NCBI GenBank assembly: GCA_964584815.1 | Contig: CAZPBO010000005.1 | Span: 1-58,772 of the forward strand | DNA: 58,772 nucleotides | DNA from: CAZPBO01 sp964584815 | GTDB taxonomy: Bacteria > Planctomycetota > SKW154 | Direction: 5' to 3' | Shown: in pieces, positions 50,249 through 58,111 of the stretch | How the letters are laid out: every line of letters starts with the position of its first letter | How positions within the stretch are numbered: position 1 is the first letter of the stretch | Program-made: the position numbers and the translations under genes | The notes under the pieces: model-generated | What the model was told of the DNA's origin: nothing | What the model saw: only the letters and a program-made list of their open reading frames with translations | Database searches by the model: none

Positions 50249-50276
50249 ATTTTATCCGCAAAACGCGCCTGTTCAA
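50249..50276 (-). promoter_or_regulatory. Promoter of the ftcD-psd-pssA-folK-panC-panD-nfi operon
   Basis: On the minus strand TTGAAC (50276-50271), 16-base spacer, TAAAAT (50254-50249), about 25 bases before the ATG at 50223. Confidence 0.55.
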
Positions 50277-50480
50277 ACCCTGCAAGCATCTGCTCGCTGT
50301 TAACACAGTTTTTACGCCGCGTTTGTGGTCTCCGCACTCAAATGCGGGTCCTCCGCGATGGATGTTGATGCTTGGTGTGCGCTTAAGTCCGCAGTCATAT
50401 CTGACGATTCGGACTAATTTGACCTGAAAACCGAAGCCCTGCGTCCATGAAAGGGGCGGTGTTAAGGCGTAAAGTATGCT
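50277..50480. other. Non-coding part of the 308-base divergent region
   Basis: Between the ftcD promoter and the promoter of the GAF-AAA gene. I see no convincing reading frame, RNA gene or repeat. Some short GC-rich complementary stretches occur around 50321-50350 but no clear riboswitch or terminator. Confidence 0.4.
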
Positions 50481-50508
50481 TTTGTTCGTAAACCCGCTGT
50501 GATATAAT
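50481..50508 (+). promoter_or_regulatory. Sigma-70-type promoter of the GAF-AAA-Fis gene
   Basis: TTTGTT at 50481-50486, 16-base spacer, perfect TATAAT at 50503-50508; the GTG start is at 50532 behind AGGGG. The regulator itself is therefore probably expressed by the housekeeping sigma factor. Confidence 0.55.
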
Positions 50509-50531
50509 GGTGTGTAACGAGGGGATATGGT

Positions 50532-52073
50532 GTGGGTGAGGTAGAGCGGTATAGAAGGCTTCTGCGTTTCTTTTCCACTTATGAACCTGAGGAAGAGAAC
50601 ACATTTTTGCAGGAACTAGCCGATTTTTTAAGCGACCTTCTGAAGGCGGAAAGAGCGTCGGTTTTCCTTCTATCCGCGGATATGGACACATTGACGGCGG
50701 AGGCGGCGTTGGGAGTGGACTCCCGCGGCATACGGATTGACAAGATGGCAGGACTTGCAGGATATGTCTTTCGCACGGGTGAGTCGCTGCTTGTAGACGA
50801 TGCCTACTCTGATGAGCGTTTCCTTCCTGATGTGGACAAAGAGACAGGGTTTCGGACAAGGAGCGTGGTCTGTGTGGCGATAAAGCGTCGTGACGGCACA
50901 CCAATAGGCGTGATAGAGGTGTTGAATCGTCGTGATGGGGTGTTTGGGAAGGGTGATGTGGAGTTGCTTGAGAGCGCGGCGGCGCAGACCGCCCGTGTCG
51001 TCCTCTCTATGCGCCGATACCGTTACCTGAAGGAGGCGACCCGCAGTCTGCGCGAGGAGAAGACAAGGCTTCTGCGCCGTCTTAAACGCGGTCGCGGCGT
51101 AGACGCCATTGTTGGCGTCTCCCCGCATATCCAGAACATCCGCCGCCTCATTTTGCAAGTTGCCCCCACAGACAGCACGGTGTTGGTGACAGGAGAAAGC
51201 GGAACGGGTAAGGAGTTGGTGGCGAAGGCGTTGCATTATGAGAGTCCACGCGCGGGAAGCGGAGAGTTCGTTGCGGTCAACTGTGCCGCAATTCCAGAAA
51301 CCCTTCTTGAGGCGGAGTTGTTCGGTGTGGAGCGCGGTGCGGCGACAGGGGTGGAGGAACGGGCGGGGAAGTTTGAGCGGGCGCATCGCGGCACTCTGTT
51401 TCTTGATGAAATCGGTGATATGGCGCCGCCGATGCAGGCGAAACTGCTCCGCGTGCTGCAAGACAAGCGCATAGTGCGACTGGGAGCAACCGCGGAACGG
51501 AGCGTTGATGTGCGTGTTGTGGCTGCCACCAACCGCAACCTGCAGCAACTCGTTCGCGATGGGCATTTTCGCGAAGACCTTTTCTGGCGCTTAAGCGTCA
51601 TTGAGATACATATTGAACCGCTGCGTAGTCACAGGGAAGACATCCCACCGCTTGCGGAGGCGTTTCTGAAGGAGGCGTGTGAGCGGTTCGGCAAGCGCAT
51701 CAGAGGTTTTGCCGAAGGGGTGATGGATGCGTTGTGTGGGTATCACTGGCCGGGGAATGTGCGGCAATTGCGCAACGAGGTGGAGCGTGCGGTGCTTCTG
51801 TGTTCGGCGCCTGTGCTGCGGCTTGATAATTTCTCTGCCGCGCTGCGAGGAGAGGCACAGGAAGATGTGGGTCTGGATTTGAGAGCGGCGAAGGAACGCC
51901 TTGAGCGCCGTCTGATAACCGAAGCGCTGCGCAGAACGGGCGGCAACCGCACCGCCGCCGCAAAACTCCTCGGCATCACCCGCGAAGCACTACGCAAAAA
52001 ACTCCTTAAATTCAACCTCACAAGGAGCAACAACGATGTTGAAGGTCTTCCTGATACGGCACGGACAGACTGA
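50532..52073 (+). CDS. GAF-AAA+-Fis enhancer-binding-type regulator with altered GAFTGA loop
   Basis: A 513-residue NtrC-family protein. A GAF sensor domain lies at about 20-165. The AAA+ domain has Walker A GESGTGKE at 221-228, Walker B GTLFLDEIG at 287-295, the sensor region VAATNRNLQ and LFWRLSVIEIHIEPLR. The C-terminus has a Fis-type helix-turn-helix (GNRTAAAKLLGITREALRKK). The sigma-54-contacting loop reads GAATGV at 269-274 in place of GAFTGA, so the Phe that touches sigma-54 is Ala. Related GxATGV variants occur in nature; whether they activate sigma-54 is uncertain. The signal seen by GAF is unknown. Its end overlaps the next gene by 38 bases. Confidence 0.9.
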   Translation: MGEVERYRRLLRFFSTYEPEEENTFLQELADFLSDLLKAERASVFLLSADMDTLTAEAALGVDSRGIRIDKMAGLAGYVFRTGESLLVDDAYSDERFLPDVDKETGFRTRSVVCVAIKRRDGTPIGVIEVLNRRDGVFGKGDVELLESAAAQTARVVLSMRRYRYLKEATRSLREEKTRLLRRLKRGRGVDAIVGVSPHIQNIRRLILQVAPTDSTVLVTGESGTGKELVAKALHYESPRAGSGEFVAVNCAAIPETLLEAELFGVERGAATGVEERAGKFERAHRGTLFLDEIGDMAPPMQAKLLRVLQDKRIVRLGATAERSVDVRVVAATNRNLQQLVRDGHFREDLFWRLSVIEIHIEPLRSHREDIPPLAEAFLKEACERFGKRIRGFAEGVMDALCGYHWPGNVRQLRNEVERAVLLCSAPVLRLDNFSAALRGEAQEDVGLDLRAAKERLERRLITEALRRTGGNRTAAAKLLGITREALRKKLLKFNLTRSNNDVEGLPDTARTD

Positions 52074-52647
52074 ATGGAATGTTGAGAGGCGCTTTCGGGG
52101 TCGGTGCAACATATCGCTGTCCAAGCAAGGTGTTGAGCAAGCACACCGCACCGCAGAAGCGCTATCAAACCTGCGCCCCGCTGCACTACTGTCAAGTCCC
52201 CTTAAACGCTGTCTTCAGACCGCAGAACCTCTCGCCGACCGTTTTGGTCTCACAATAGAACCCACAGAAGGACTAAACGACGCCGATTTTGGCGACTGGA
52301 GTGGTCTTTCCCGCGACGAGGTCAAAAGACGCTGGAGTAGCGAGTTCGCGAGGTGGCGCAGCGGTGATTTGTCACTTCGCTTCCCAGGCGGAGAGTCGCT
52401 TCACGACGCAAAAGAGCGCATCGCCTCGTTCATCTGCGGTCTTGAGGAAAAGTTCGGTAAGGACGATACGGTTGTCTGCGTCACCCATCAGGTGCCGCTG
52501 AAGTTGATGGCGTGCTGGCTGCTGGGGGAAGCGGCGTTCTGGCGCGTCCATTTTGAACCAGCCAGCATAACTGTTCTGCGAAAAACCCCCCGTTTCTGGC
52601 AGGCAACCACGCTTGGTTCTGCATTCCACCTTAAGGGACTGCTGTAG
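52036..52647 (+). CDS. Histidine phosphatase-superfamily protein (phosphoglycerate mutase/CobC-like)
   Basis: A 203-residue phosphatase with the catalytic LIRHGQTEWN (H9), GRCNISLSKQGVEQA, SSPLKRCLQTAEPLA, and a second His in VCVTHQVPLK. The family includes alpha-ribazole phosphatase and broad-specificity phosphatases; no cobalamin gene is nearby. The acceptor of its substrate is unknown. The ATG has AAGGAG before it, inside the end of the regulator gene. Confidence 0.88.
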   Translation: MLKVFLIRHGQTEWNVERRFRGRCNISLSKQGVEQAHRTAEALSNLRPAALLSSPLKRCLQTAEPLADRFGLTIEPTEGLNDADFGDWSGLSRDEVKRRWSSEFARWRSGDLSLRFPGGESLHDAKERIASFICGLEEKFGKDDTVVCVTHQVPLKLMACWLLGEAAFWRVHFEPASITVLRKTPRFWQATTLGSAFHLKGLL

Positions 52648-52674
52648 GAAGCAAGGATTTTTCGGCAGGAAGAG

Positions 52675-53565
52675 ATGAGCCGCGAGATGCTTTTCGGCGC
52701 CGACATAGGTGCAAGCCACATCAGAGTCGGGCGGGTTGTGGCAGAACGCGTTGTTCAGAAAATAGAGGAAACGACTGGGAGAAGTCCCCAAGCGGCGGCA
52801 CGACAGATAGCGGATGCGCTCCTTGAACTGGGAGCATCGGGGATGGTGCGCCTCGGCATAGGATGCGCAGGACGGGTCTGCCCACAGACAGGAAGGGTAA
52901 TTCTCTCACCGAATCTCGGCTGGCGGGATGTGGATTTGGCGTTTGAGGTAGTGCGCGCGGCAGCAGAAGCAGGGCTTGAACTGTTGGTGACCGTGGAAAA
53001 CGATGTGAATGCGGGTGTGTGGGGAGAGTTCAGGTGCGGTGCGGGAAGAGGGACGCGGAACATTGCCGGGGTGTTCGTGGGGACGGGAATCGGAGGCGGA
53101 CTCGTAATCGGTGGAAAATTGTTGCGCGGGGCAAGTGGCGGAGGCGGGGAAGTAGGGCACGCACCGTTTGAGGCGGGGGGTGCAAGATGTGCTTGCGGCA
53201 GGCGTGGATGTTTTGAGGCATATGCGGGAGGATGGGCGGTAGAAGCACGGTATGAGAGGATGACAGGGCGGCGCTTGAAAGCGTCGGAAATCTGGGCAAG
53301 GCGAGGAAGAGACCCATCAGCGGCGGAGGTATGGAGTAAAGCGATTGAGGTGCTGGCACATCTTCTGCTGATGCTGTCTGCGGTTGTGGATGTGGAACGG
53401 GTGGTGCTGGGTGGCGGGGTGGTGGAGCGCTGCAATGGGTTGGCGGACGAGGTGGCGGCTGCATACAAGGGTTTGGTAGGAGACGACTGGGACGCTGCGG
53501 ATGTGGTGGCTGCGCAACTGAAAGGAGATGCAACGCTTGTAGGCGCAGCACTTCTTGCGCTATAA
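52675..53565 (+). CDS. ROK-family sugar kinase (glucokinase-like)
   Basis: A 296-residue ROK kinase. It has the N-terminal phosphate loop FGADIGASHIRVG, the catalytic Asp in VENDVNAGVWGEF (D110), GVFVGTGIGGGLVIGG, and the zinc site H162 with C172, C174, C179 in GHAPFEAGGARCACGRRGCF. No DNA-binding domain is present, so it is an enzyme rather than a ROK repressor. Glucose is a likely substrate but ROK kinases vary. A GGCAGGAAGAG site lies upstream. Confidence 0.9.
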   Translation: MSREMLFGADIGASHIRVGRVVAERVVQKIEETTGRSPQAAARQIADALLELGASGMVRLGIGCAGRVCPQTGRVILSPNLGWRDVDLAFEVVRAAAEAGLELLVTVENDVNAGVWGEFRCGAGRGTRNIAGVFVGTGIGGGLVIGGKLLRGASGGGGEVGHAPFEAGGARCACGRRGCFEAYAGGWAVEARYERMTGRRLKASEIWARRGRDPSAAEVWSKAIEVLAHLLLMLSAVVDVERVVLGGGVVERCNGLADEVAAAYKGLVGDDWDAADVVAAQLKGDATLVGAALLAL

Positions 53566-53566
53566 T
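53537..53566 (+). promoter_or_regulatory. Possible promoter before the membrane protein at 53592
   Basis: TTGTAG at 53537-53542, 18-base spacer, perfect TATAAT at 53561-53566, overlapping the end of the ROK gene. Confidence 0.45.
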
Positions 53567-53591
53567 AGGCGTTGTTGCTGGAGGATAAGCA

Positions 53592-54605
53592 ATGCGGCGT
53601 GCCAAAAGATGGTTCGGCGACTTCTTGAAACCTGAAAAACCAGAAGAACCGGCAGGTGGGATAGAAAAGGAGACAAAAGAAACGCCATCTGTGAAGTTGT
53701 CGGGAGCGTTTTGGGTGTGGCTTCTTTTCGGAGCGGTCTGTGTGTTGTGCGTTGTGTTTGCGTTTTTGTGGGTGATGGGGCGGCGTGATGTGGTTAAGGC
53801 GGAGGGTCAGGTAAATGCGCTGGCGGATGTGGCGGGCGCGCTGCTTGAAGGCGATTACGCAGGACTTCGGGAGTCGTTAGGACGCGCACGAGGACTCGGC
53901 GTCCCAACTAATGTGGAAAAACTCCTGAACCGCATAGACGCCACCAGCACAACCCAAACATCGCTTGCACGCCGCTTCCTTGCTCTGGCAAAACAACATC
54001 TGTCAAAAGCCGAACTTAAAAAAGCATTCTACGCCGACCTTGAGGATATGGTGCGCAACCGCCTGCGAAACGCCGACCCCACAACACTCAAACGCCTCAT
54101 CGGGCAAGAGCATATAAAATCGCTGCTTAAGGAACTGTTGCGCTCATCCGACACCGCCGACATAGAAAAAGCGCTCGGCGAAAGGCTGAACGACCTCATA
54201 CGCGCACGCCTTGAAAAGTTGTCCGATGAGCGTGCGGTGGCAACCATAGGTCCCAAGTTCATAAACCTTGTCAACTTCCTGTTCAAACAAGCAGCAGGCA
54301 ACTACGCTGTCCTCTCCCAAATCCTGCCCCCAAAGACCCGCCAAACGCTTGCCGAAACACTGCTTGCCAACAAAAGCGTGGAAGAATTGGCGCCGCTGCT
54401 TGAGGAACGCCTTGAGAAACTGACAGACGCCGTAAAAGAATGGCGCCGCAAAAACCGCATCCTCGTCATCCTCAAAGACGGCAAAACAATAGAAGGTGTG
54501 CTGCTCAAGAAAACAAAAACCGAACTGACCATCCGCAAAGATGACGGCAAAAAACAAACAATCCCGCTTGATAGAGTGAAAGAGATGAAAAAGACGGCTA
54601 AATAA
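53592..54605 (+). CDS. Membrane-anchored helical protein with C-terminal small beta-barrel
   Basis: Not recognised. The 337-residue protein has a charged start, one membrane helix (FWVWLLFGAVCVLCVVFAFL), a long helical part of about 210 residues with several Leu/Lys repeats, and a C-terminal strand-rich end: RILVILKDGKTIEGVLLKKT followed by TELTIR and QTIPLDRVKEM. That end has the pattern of an Sm/SH3-like barrel and resembles a segment of the next kinase (VRLQTRKGESLTGLLNRVDD). It precedes the kinase by 208 bases and could be a partner or target. Confidence 0.72.
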   Translation: MRRAKRWFGDFLKPEKPEEPAGGIEKETKETPSVKLSGAFWVWLLFGAVCVLCVVFAFLWVMGRRDVVKAEGQVNALADVAGALLEGDYAGLRESLGRARGLGVPTNVEKLLNRIDATSTTQTSLARRFLALAKQHLSKAELKKAFYADLEDMVRNRLRNADPTTLKRLIGQEHIKSLLKELLRSSDTADIEKALGERLNDLIRARLEKLSDERAVATIGPKFINLVNFLFKQAAGNYAVLSQILPPKTRQTLAETLLANKSVEELAPLLEERLEKLTDAVKEWRRKNRILVILKDGKTIEGVLLKKTKTELTIRKDDGKKQTIPLDRVKEMKKTAK

Positions 54606-54763
54606 CCGTTGCGACGAGACAGTCCAACCCGCAAGAATAACCGTTCCACGCACCTATTATTATGCCGCGGTCAACGATAGCCGGCAGAAAGTGTCACAGC
54701 AAACAACATTGAAGACACCTAACCCAAGATGTAAGTGAAGTGCGACGGAGGCTAAATAGATGG

Positions 54764-54792
54764 TTGAAAAGATGGTGAAACGGGGTTAGGAT
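54764..54792 (+). promoter_or_regulatory. Candidate promoter of the third kinase gene
   Basis: TTGAAA at 54764-54769, 17-base spacer, TAGGAT at 54787-54792, then the ATG at 54814. The rest of the 208-base spacer (54606-54763) holds no gene that I can see. The same TAGGAT box is proposed at 43917. Confidence 0.5.
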
Positions 54793-54813
54793 AAATGTGG
54801 ATGGAGAGAGGCG

Positions 54814-57800
54814 ATGCGTGAAGACGAGATAGTGGCGGAGTTGCTGCGCAGGCGAGTGGTGAAACAGGCGCAATACGCACAGTGCGCTAAGGAAGCGCTG
54901 GCGGCGGGCAAGTCTGTCATAGACCTGCTCTATGAGAAGGGAATAGTGGACGCCAAGACGCTGGAAAGTCTTGGCTGGAAGGTGCGACGCACAAAGACCG
55001 TCATTTCGGGCTTTGAAATAGTGGGTGAGATAAAACAGGGGGCGATGGGTAATGTCTATAAGGCGATACAGACATCACTGGGTCGTCTTGTGGCGCTGAA
55101 GGTTCTGCCCGCGTGGCTTGCGCGGGATGCGACATATGTGGAGAGGTTTTTGAGGGAGGCAAGGGCGGCAGCGGCACTCAACCACCCTAATATAGTCTCG
55201 GTCATAGATGTCGGGGTGGATGGCGGGGTCTACTATATGGTTATGGAGTATGTGGAAGGGGAGAACCTAAAGGATGTGATAGCGCGTAAGGGGCGGTTGG
55301 GGGAGAAGGAAGCGCTGAAATACACGCTGGATATAGCGCAGGCGCTGGAGGCGGCACACAGAGCGGGCATCGTCCACCGCGACATAAAGCCCGCCAACAT
55401 CCTCATCGCTGAAGACGGAACGGCGAAACTGTGCGATTTGGGTCTGGCGAAAAAACGAGAGGGTGATGTGCAGTTGACAGGTGTGGGACAGATTCTGGGC
55501 TCCCCCCAATATATGGCGCCCGAGCAGGTGGAGGACTCCGCGTCGGTTGATATCCGCTCTGATATATATTCTCTGGGTGTGACGCTGTTTCAAATGCTGA
55601 CGGGGCGTCTACCGTATGAGGGACGCAACATATACGAGATAATGGAGAAGCAACTGCGCGAGCCGCTGCCTGATGTGAGGCGGATAGTGCCCGGCGTCTC
55701 CGAAAATGTCGCCCGGCTTGTCAGGCGCATGACCGACAAGCGCCCCGAACGCCGTTACCAGACACCAACAGAGTTGATAAAGGACATAAAGCGGGTGATG
55801 AGTGGGAGGGCACCACGGGCTGCGTCGGCAGTGGCACGGCAGCGCCCCGCAACACCCCGAGCAGAGGCACGCCCTTCCAATGCAGCACGGGTGGCAGAAC
55901 GCCGCACCGTCGTTCCCCCCACCACATCCTCGTCTGCCGCAGGCAAAATCGTCGCTGCTGCCGTCGTCGTCGTTGCCGTCCTCATACTCATCTCTGTCGT
56001 TCCCCGCCTCATCTCATCAACTTCCCCTCCATCACCTTCCTCAACAGGGCAGCAACCCTCGGTGCACCATCCACACACACCCCCCATTCCTACACCACCA
56101 AAACCACCTGTTCCACCCAGACCGCCAAAACCATCCACCCCCTCAGACTCGGAGGTTACAAGCAAGCGTCAGGACCTGCTACCTGTGATAAGGCAGTTGC
56201 TCAAACGATACAGGCTGAACCGGAAGAACGCGATACTGGCGTTGCGGGCTCTCGCCTCACGCACGCGCCACGACGATGTGCGGAAGCAGGCGTTGGAGGT
56301 GGCGGAAGAGTTATGCGGTCCTCTCGTGCTGGATTTGAAGCAGGGTCTTGAGGCGGCACAGACACCTTCCGACTTGGAGCGTCTTGCTGGGGAGATAAAG
56401 GAGACGGCGGAGTTTGTGAGGGGGACAAAGTATGAGGCGGAAGTGGCGCGGGTCAAGGCGGCGGTGCTTGATAGGTTGAACACATCAATAGGTGAGGTGG
56501 AAACGCGGGTGCGGCAGTTGGTGAGGGAAGGGAAGTTTGAGGCGGCGCGGAAGGCTCTGAGCGGGCTTTATGGGGTTGCGCAGGCGCGTAAGACACTGAA
56601 TGAACTTGATGCTCTGATAAGAAAGAAGAAGGCAGAGGCGGAAGCGGCACGGGCAGAGCAAGAGCGGAAAAGACAAGAAAAATTGCGCGAGGAGATAAAA
56701 GCGGCTCTGGCAGCATTAGACGCTCAACGCGTCTACTCCCTTCTCTCAAAATCTAACGCTCTGCCACAGGAGCAGTCCGATTTCTACCTGGGCATGGCGC
56801 GGGCAGCACAGGTCATTCGCCCCGCCGTAAAGAGTGCGCTTGCAAGATTGGTGGGCAAACAGGTTCGTTTGCAGACAAGAAAAGGCGAGTCCTTAACGGG
56901 ACTGCTGAACCGTGTGGATGATGAGGGTATCGTTGTTGAGGGCAGAAAATACAGGTGGGGTGATATACCGATATGGCAGATGGCAAAACTGACACTGGGG
57001 GGGAAACCTTCCGGAAGACTGGTAGCGGCTTGTCTGTCAATGATGTGCTTCTTTAAGGAGCCGGCGGACAAGGTGGCGGCGTTATGGCCGCAGGCAGAAG
57101 GCTTGGGACTGGACCTGCCCGATGCGCTGAAAGAGTATCTGGCGTCAGCAGTGCTAACCGCCGGACTGAAACCGGTGGAAACACTGATGCGGCGTGGTAG
57201 ATATATCAACGCGGGCGAACAACTCTCTCTTCTGGCGGAGCGTTTCAAAACAACACGCGCTTTCGCGAACCGCAAAGAAAAGATAACCGCTTTGATGGAA
57301 CAATGCCTTAAGAAGAGTGGTTTGAGAGCAGCCTTTGCGGGCGAAGTCTCCTTCACCGCCGGGATGGTGCGGGTTCGCTACGACTTCTCCGACCCAGGAC
57401 AGTTTCGGGATTTTGCCTTCTATCCCCAGAACAAGAAGGAGAAGAAGAAGCCGCAGTGCGAGTGGCGCGTGGAGAGCGGAGCACTCTATGGCAGCGGCAA
57501 CGGTTGTTTGCGCTGGCTCTGCCCAACACTCGGTGATGCCAAGGTGCGCCTCATCGCCGTCCCGCTGACCAAAACAAAAACCTTCGCCCTCCGTCTCTGC
57601 GATTCAGGTCGCGGCGAGCGTGGACAGTTTATCACAGCCGTCGTCTCCCTCCCCATTTACAAAAAACAGACAGTGGGCGTCCGCAACGGTAAACCGATTA
57701 TACAGTGGAAATATCTCCACGATGAGCATCGCCTCGCGTACAAGAAAATCTCCCGCGCCAAAAAGTGGATAACTACAAACCCCGTCCTGAAGGAAGGTGA

Positions 57801-57996
57801 ACCCGTCATAATTGAAGTCCTTAAAAAAGGAAATGAGGTGACAATGAAAATAGAAAACACAACGATAAGAGCAGAAATGACTGGTTTCAAGAAAGGATTT
57901 GTGGTTCTGCGCGTTCGCAACTCCACCGTAAAGTTCAAAATGTTAACGATTTACTGCCACCCGGACGCGTCGTGGGTTCGCTCCCGCTCCCGTTGA
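54814..57996 (+). CDS. Transmembrane Ser/Thr kinase with large C-terminal sensor region
   Basis: A 1060-residue Hanks-type kinase. An N-terminal helical module (2-55: AELLRRRVVKQAQYAQCAKE, then VIDLLYEKGIVDAKTLESL) is again GspE-like. Kinase domain about 66-330: K96, HRDIKPAN at 188-195, DLG at 208-210 in place of DFG, APEQ. A membrane helix (377-400) and a Pro-rich linker (401-445) follow. The outer 600 residues include a helical section (EAARAEQERKRQEKLREEI), a small barrel (VRLQTRKGESLTGLLNRVDD) and a C-terminal concanavalin-like domain (VRYDFSDPGQFRDFAFYP, EWRVESGALYGSGNG). It probably senses something outside the inner membrane. Confidence 0.92.
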   Translation: MREDEIVAELLRRRVVKQAQYAQCAKEALAAGKSVIDLLYEKGIVDAKTLESLGWKVRRTKTVISGFEIVGEIKQGAMGNVYKAIQTSLGRLVALKVLPAWLARDATYVERFLREARAAAALNHPNIVSVIDVGVDGGVYYMVMEYVEGENLKDVIARKGRLGEKEALKYTLDIAQALEAAHRAGIVHRDIKPANILIAEDGTAKLCDLGLAKKREGDVQLTGVGQILGSPQYMAPEQVEDSASVDIRSDIYSLGVTLFQMLTGRLPYEGRNIYEIMEKQLREPLPDVRRIVPGVSENVARLVRRMTDKRPERRYQTPTELIKDIKRVMSGRAPRAASAVARQRPATPRAEARPSNAARVAERRTVVPPTTSSSAAGKIVAAAVVVVAVLILISVVPRLISSTSPPSPSSTGQQPSVHHPHTPPIPTPPKPPVPPRPPKPSTPSDSEVTSKRQDLLPVIRQLLKRYRLNRKNAILALRALASRTRHDDVRKQALEVAEELCGPLVLDLKQGLEAAQTPSDLERLAGEIKETAEFVRGTKYEAEVARVKAAVLDRLNTSIGEVETRVRQLVREGKFEAARKALSGLYGVAQARKTLNELDALIRKKKAEAEAARAEQERKRQEKLREEIKAALAALDAQRVYSLLSKSNALPQEQSDFYLGMARAAQVIRPAVKSALARLVGKQVRLQTRKGESLTGLLNRVDDEGIVVEGRKYRWGDIPIWQMAKLTLGGKPSGRLVAACLSMMCFFKEPADKVAALWPQAEGLGLDLPDALKEYLASAVLTAGLKPVETLMRRGRYINAGEQLSLLAERFKTTRAFANRKEKITALMEQCLKKSGLRAAFAGEVSFTAGMVRVRYDFSDPGQFRDFAFYPQNKKEKKKPQCEWRVESGALYGSGNGCLRWLCPTLGDAKVRLIAVPLTKTKTFALRLCDSGRGERGQFITAVVSLPIYKKQTVGVRNGKPIIQWKYLHDEHRLAYKKISRAKKWITTNPVLKEGEPVIIEVLKKGNEVTMKIENTTIRAEMTGFKKGFVVLRVRNSTVKFKMLTIYCHPDASWVRSRSR

Positions 57997-58040
57997 ATTG
58001 CCAGTTACACAATTTTTACACAAATCCCCCAGAAAAACTC

Positions 58041-58068
58041 TTGACATTTTGGCAATCGGTGCTATGCT
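58041..58068 (+). promoter_or_regulatory. Strong promoter of the right-edge gene
   Basis: Perfect TTGACA at 58041-58046, 16-base spacer, TATGCT at 58063-58068, with the gene start 44 bases later behind AGGAGGAG. Confidence 0.6.
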
Positions 58069-58111
58069 ATTTACGAGTGGTTACTACAAAAGTCTTTTAG
58101 GAGGAGTCGTC

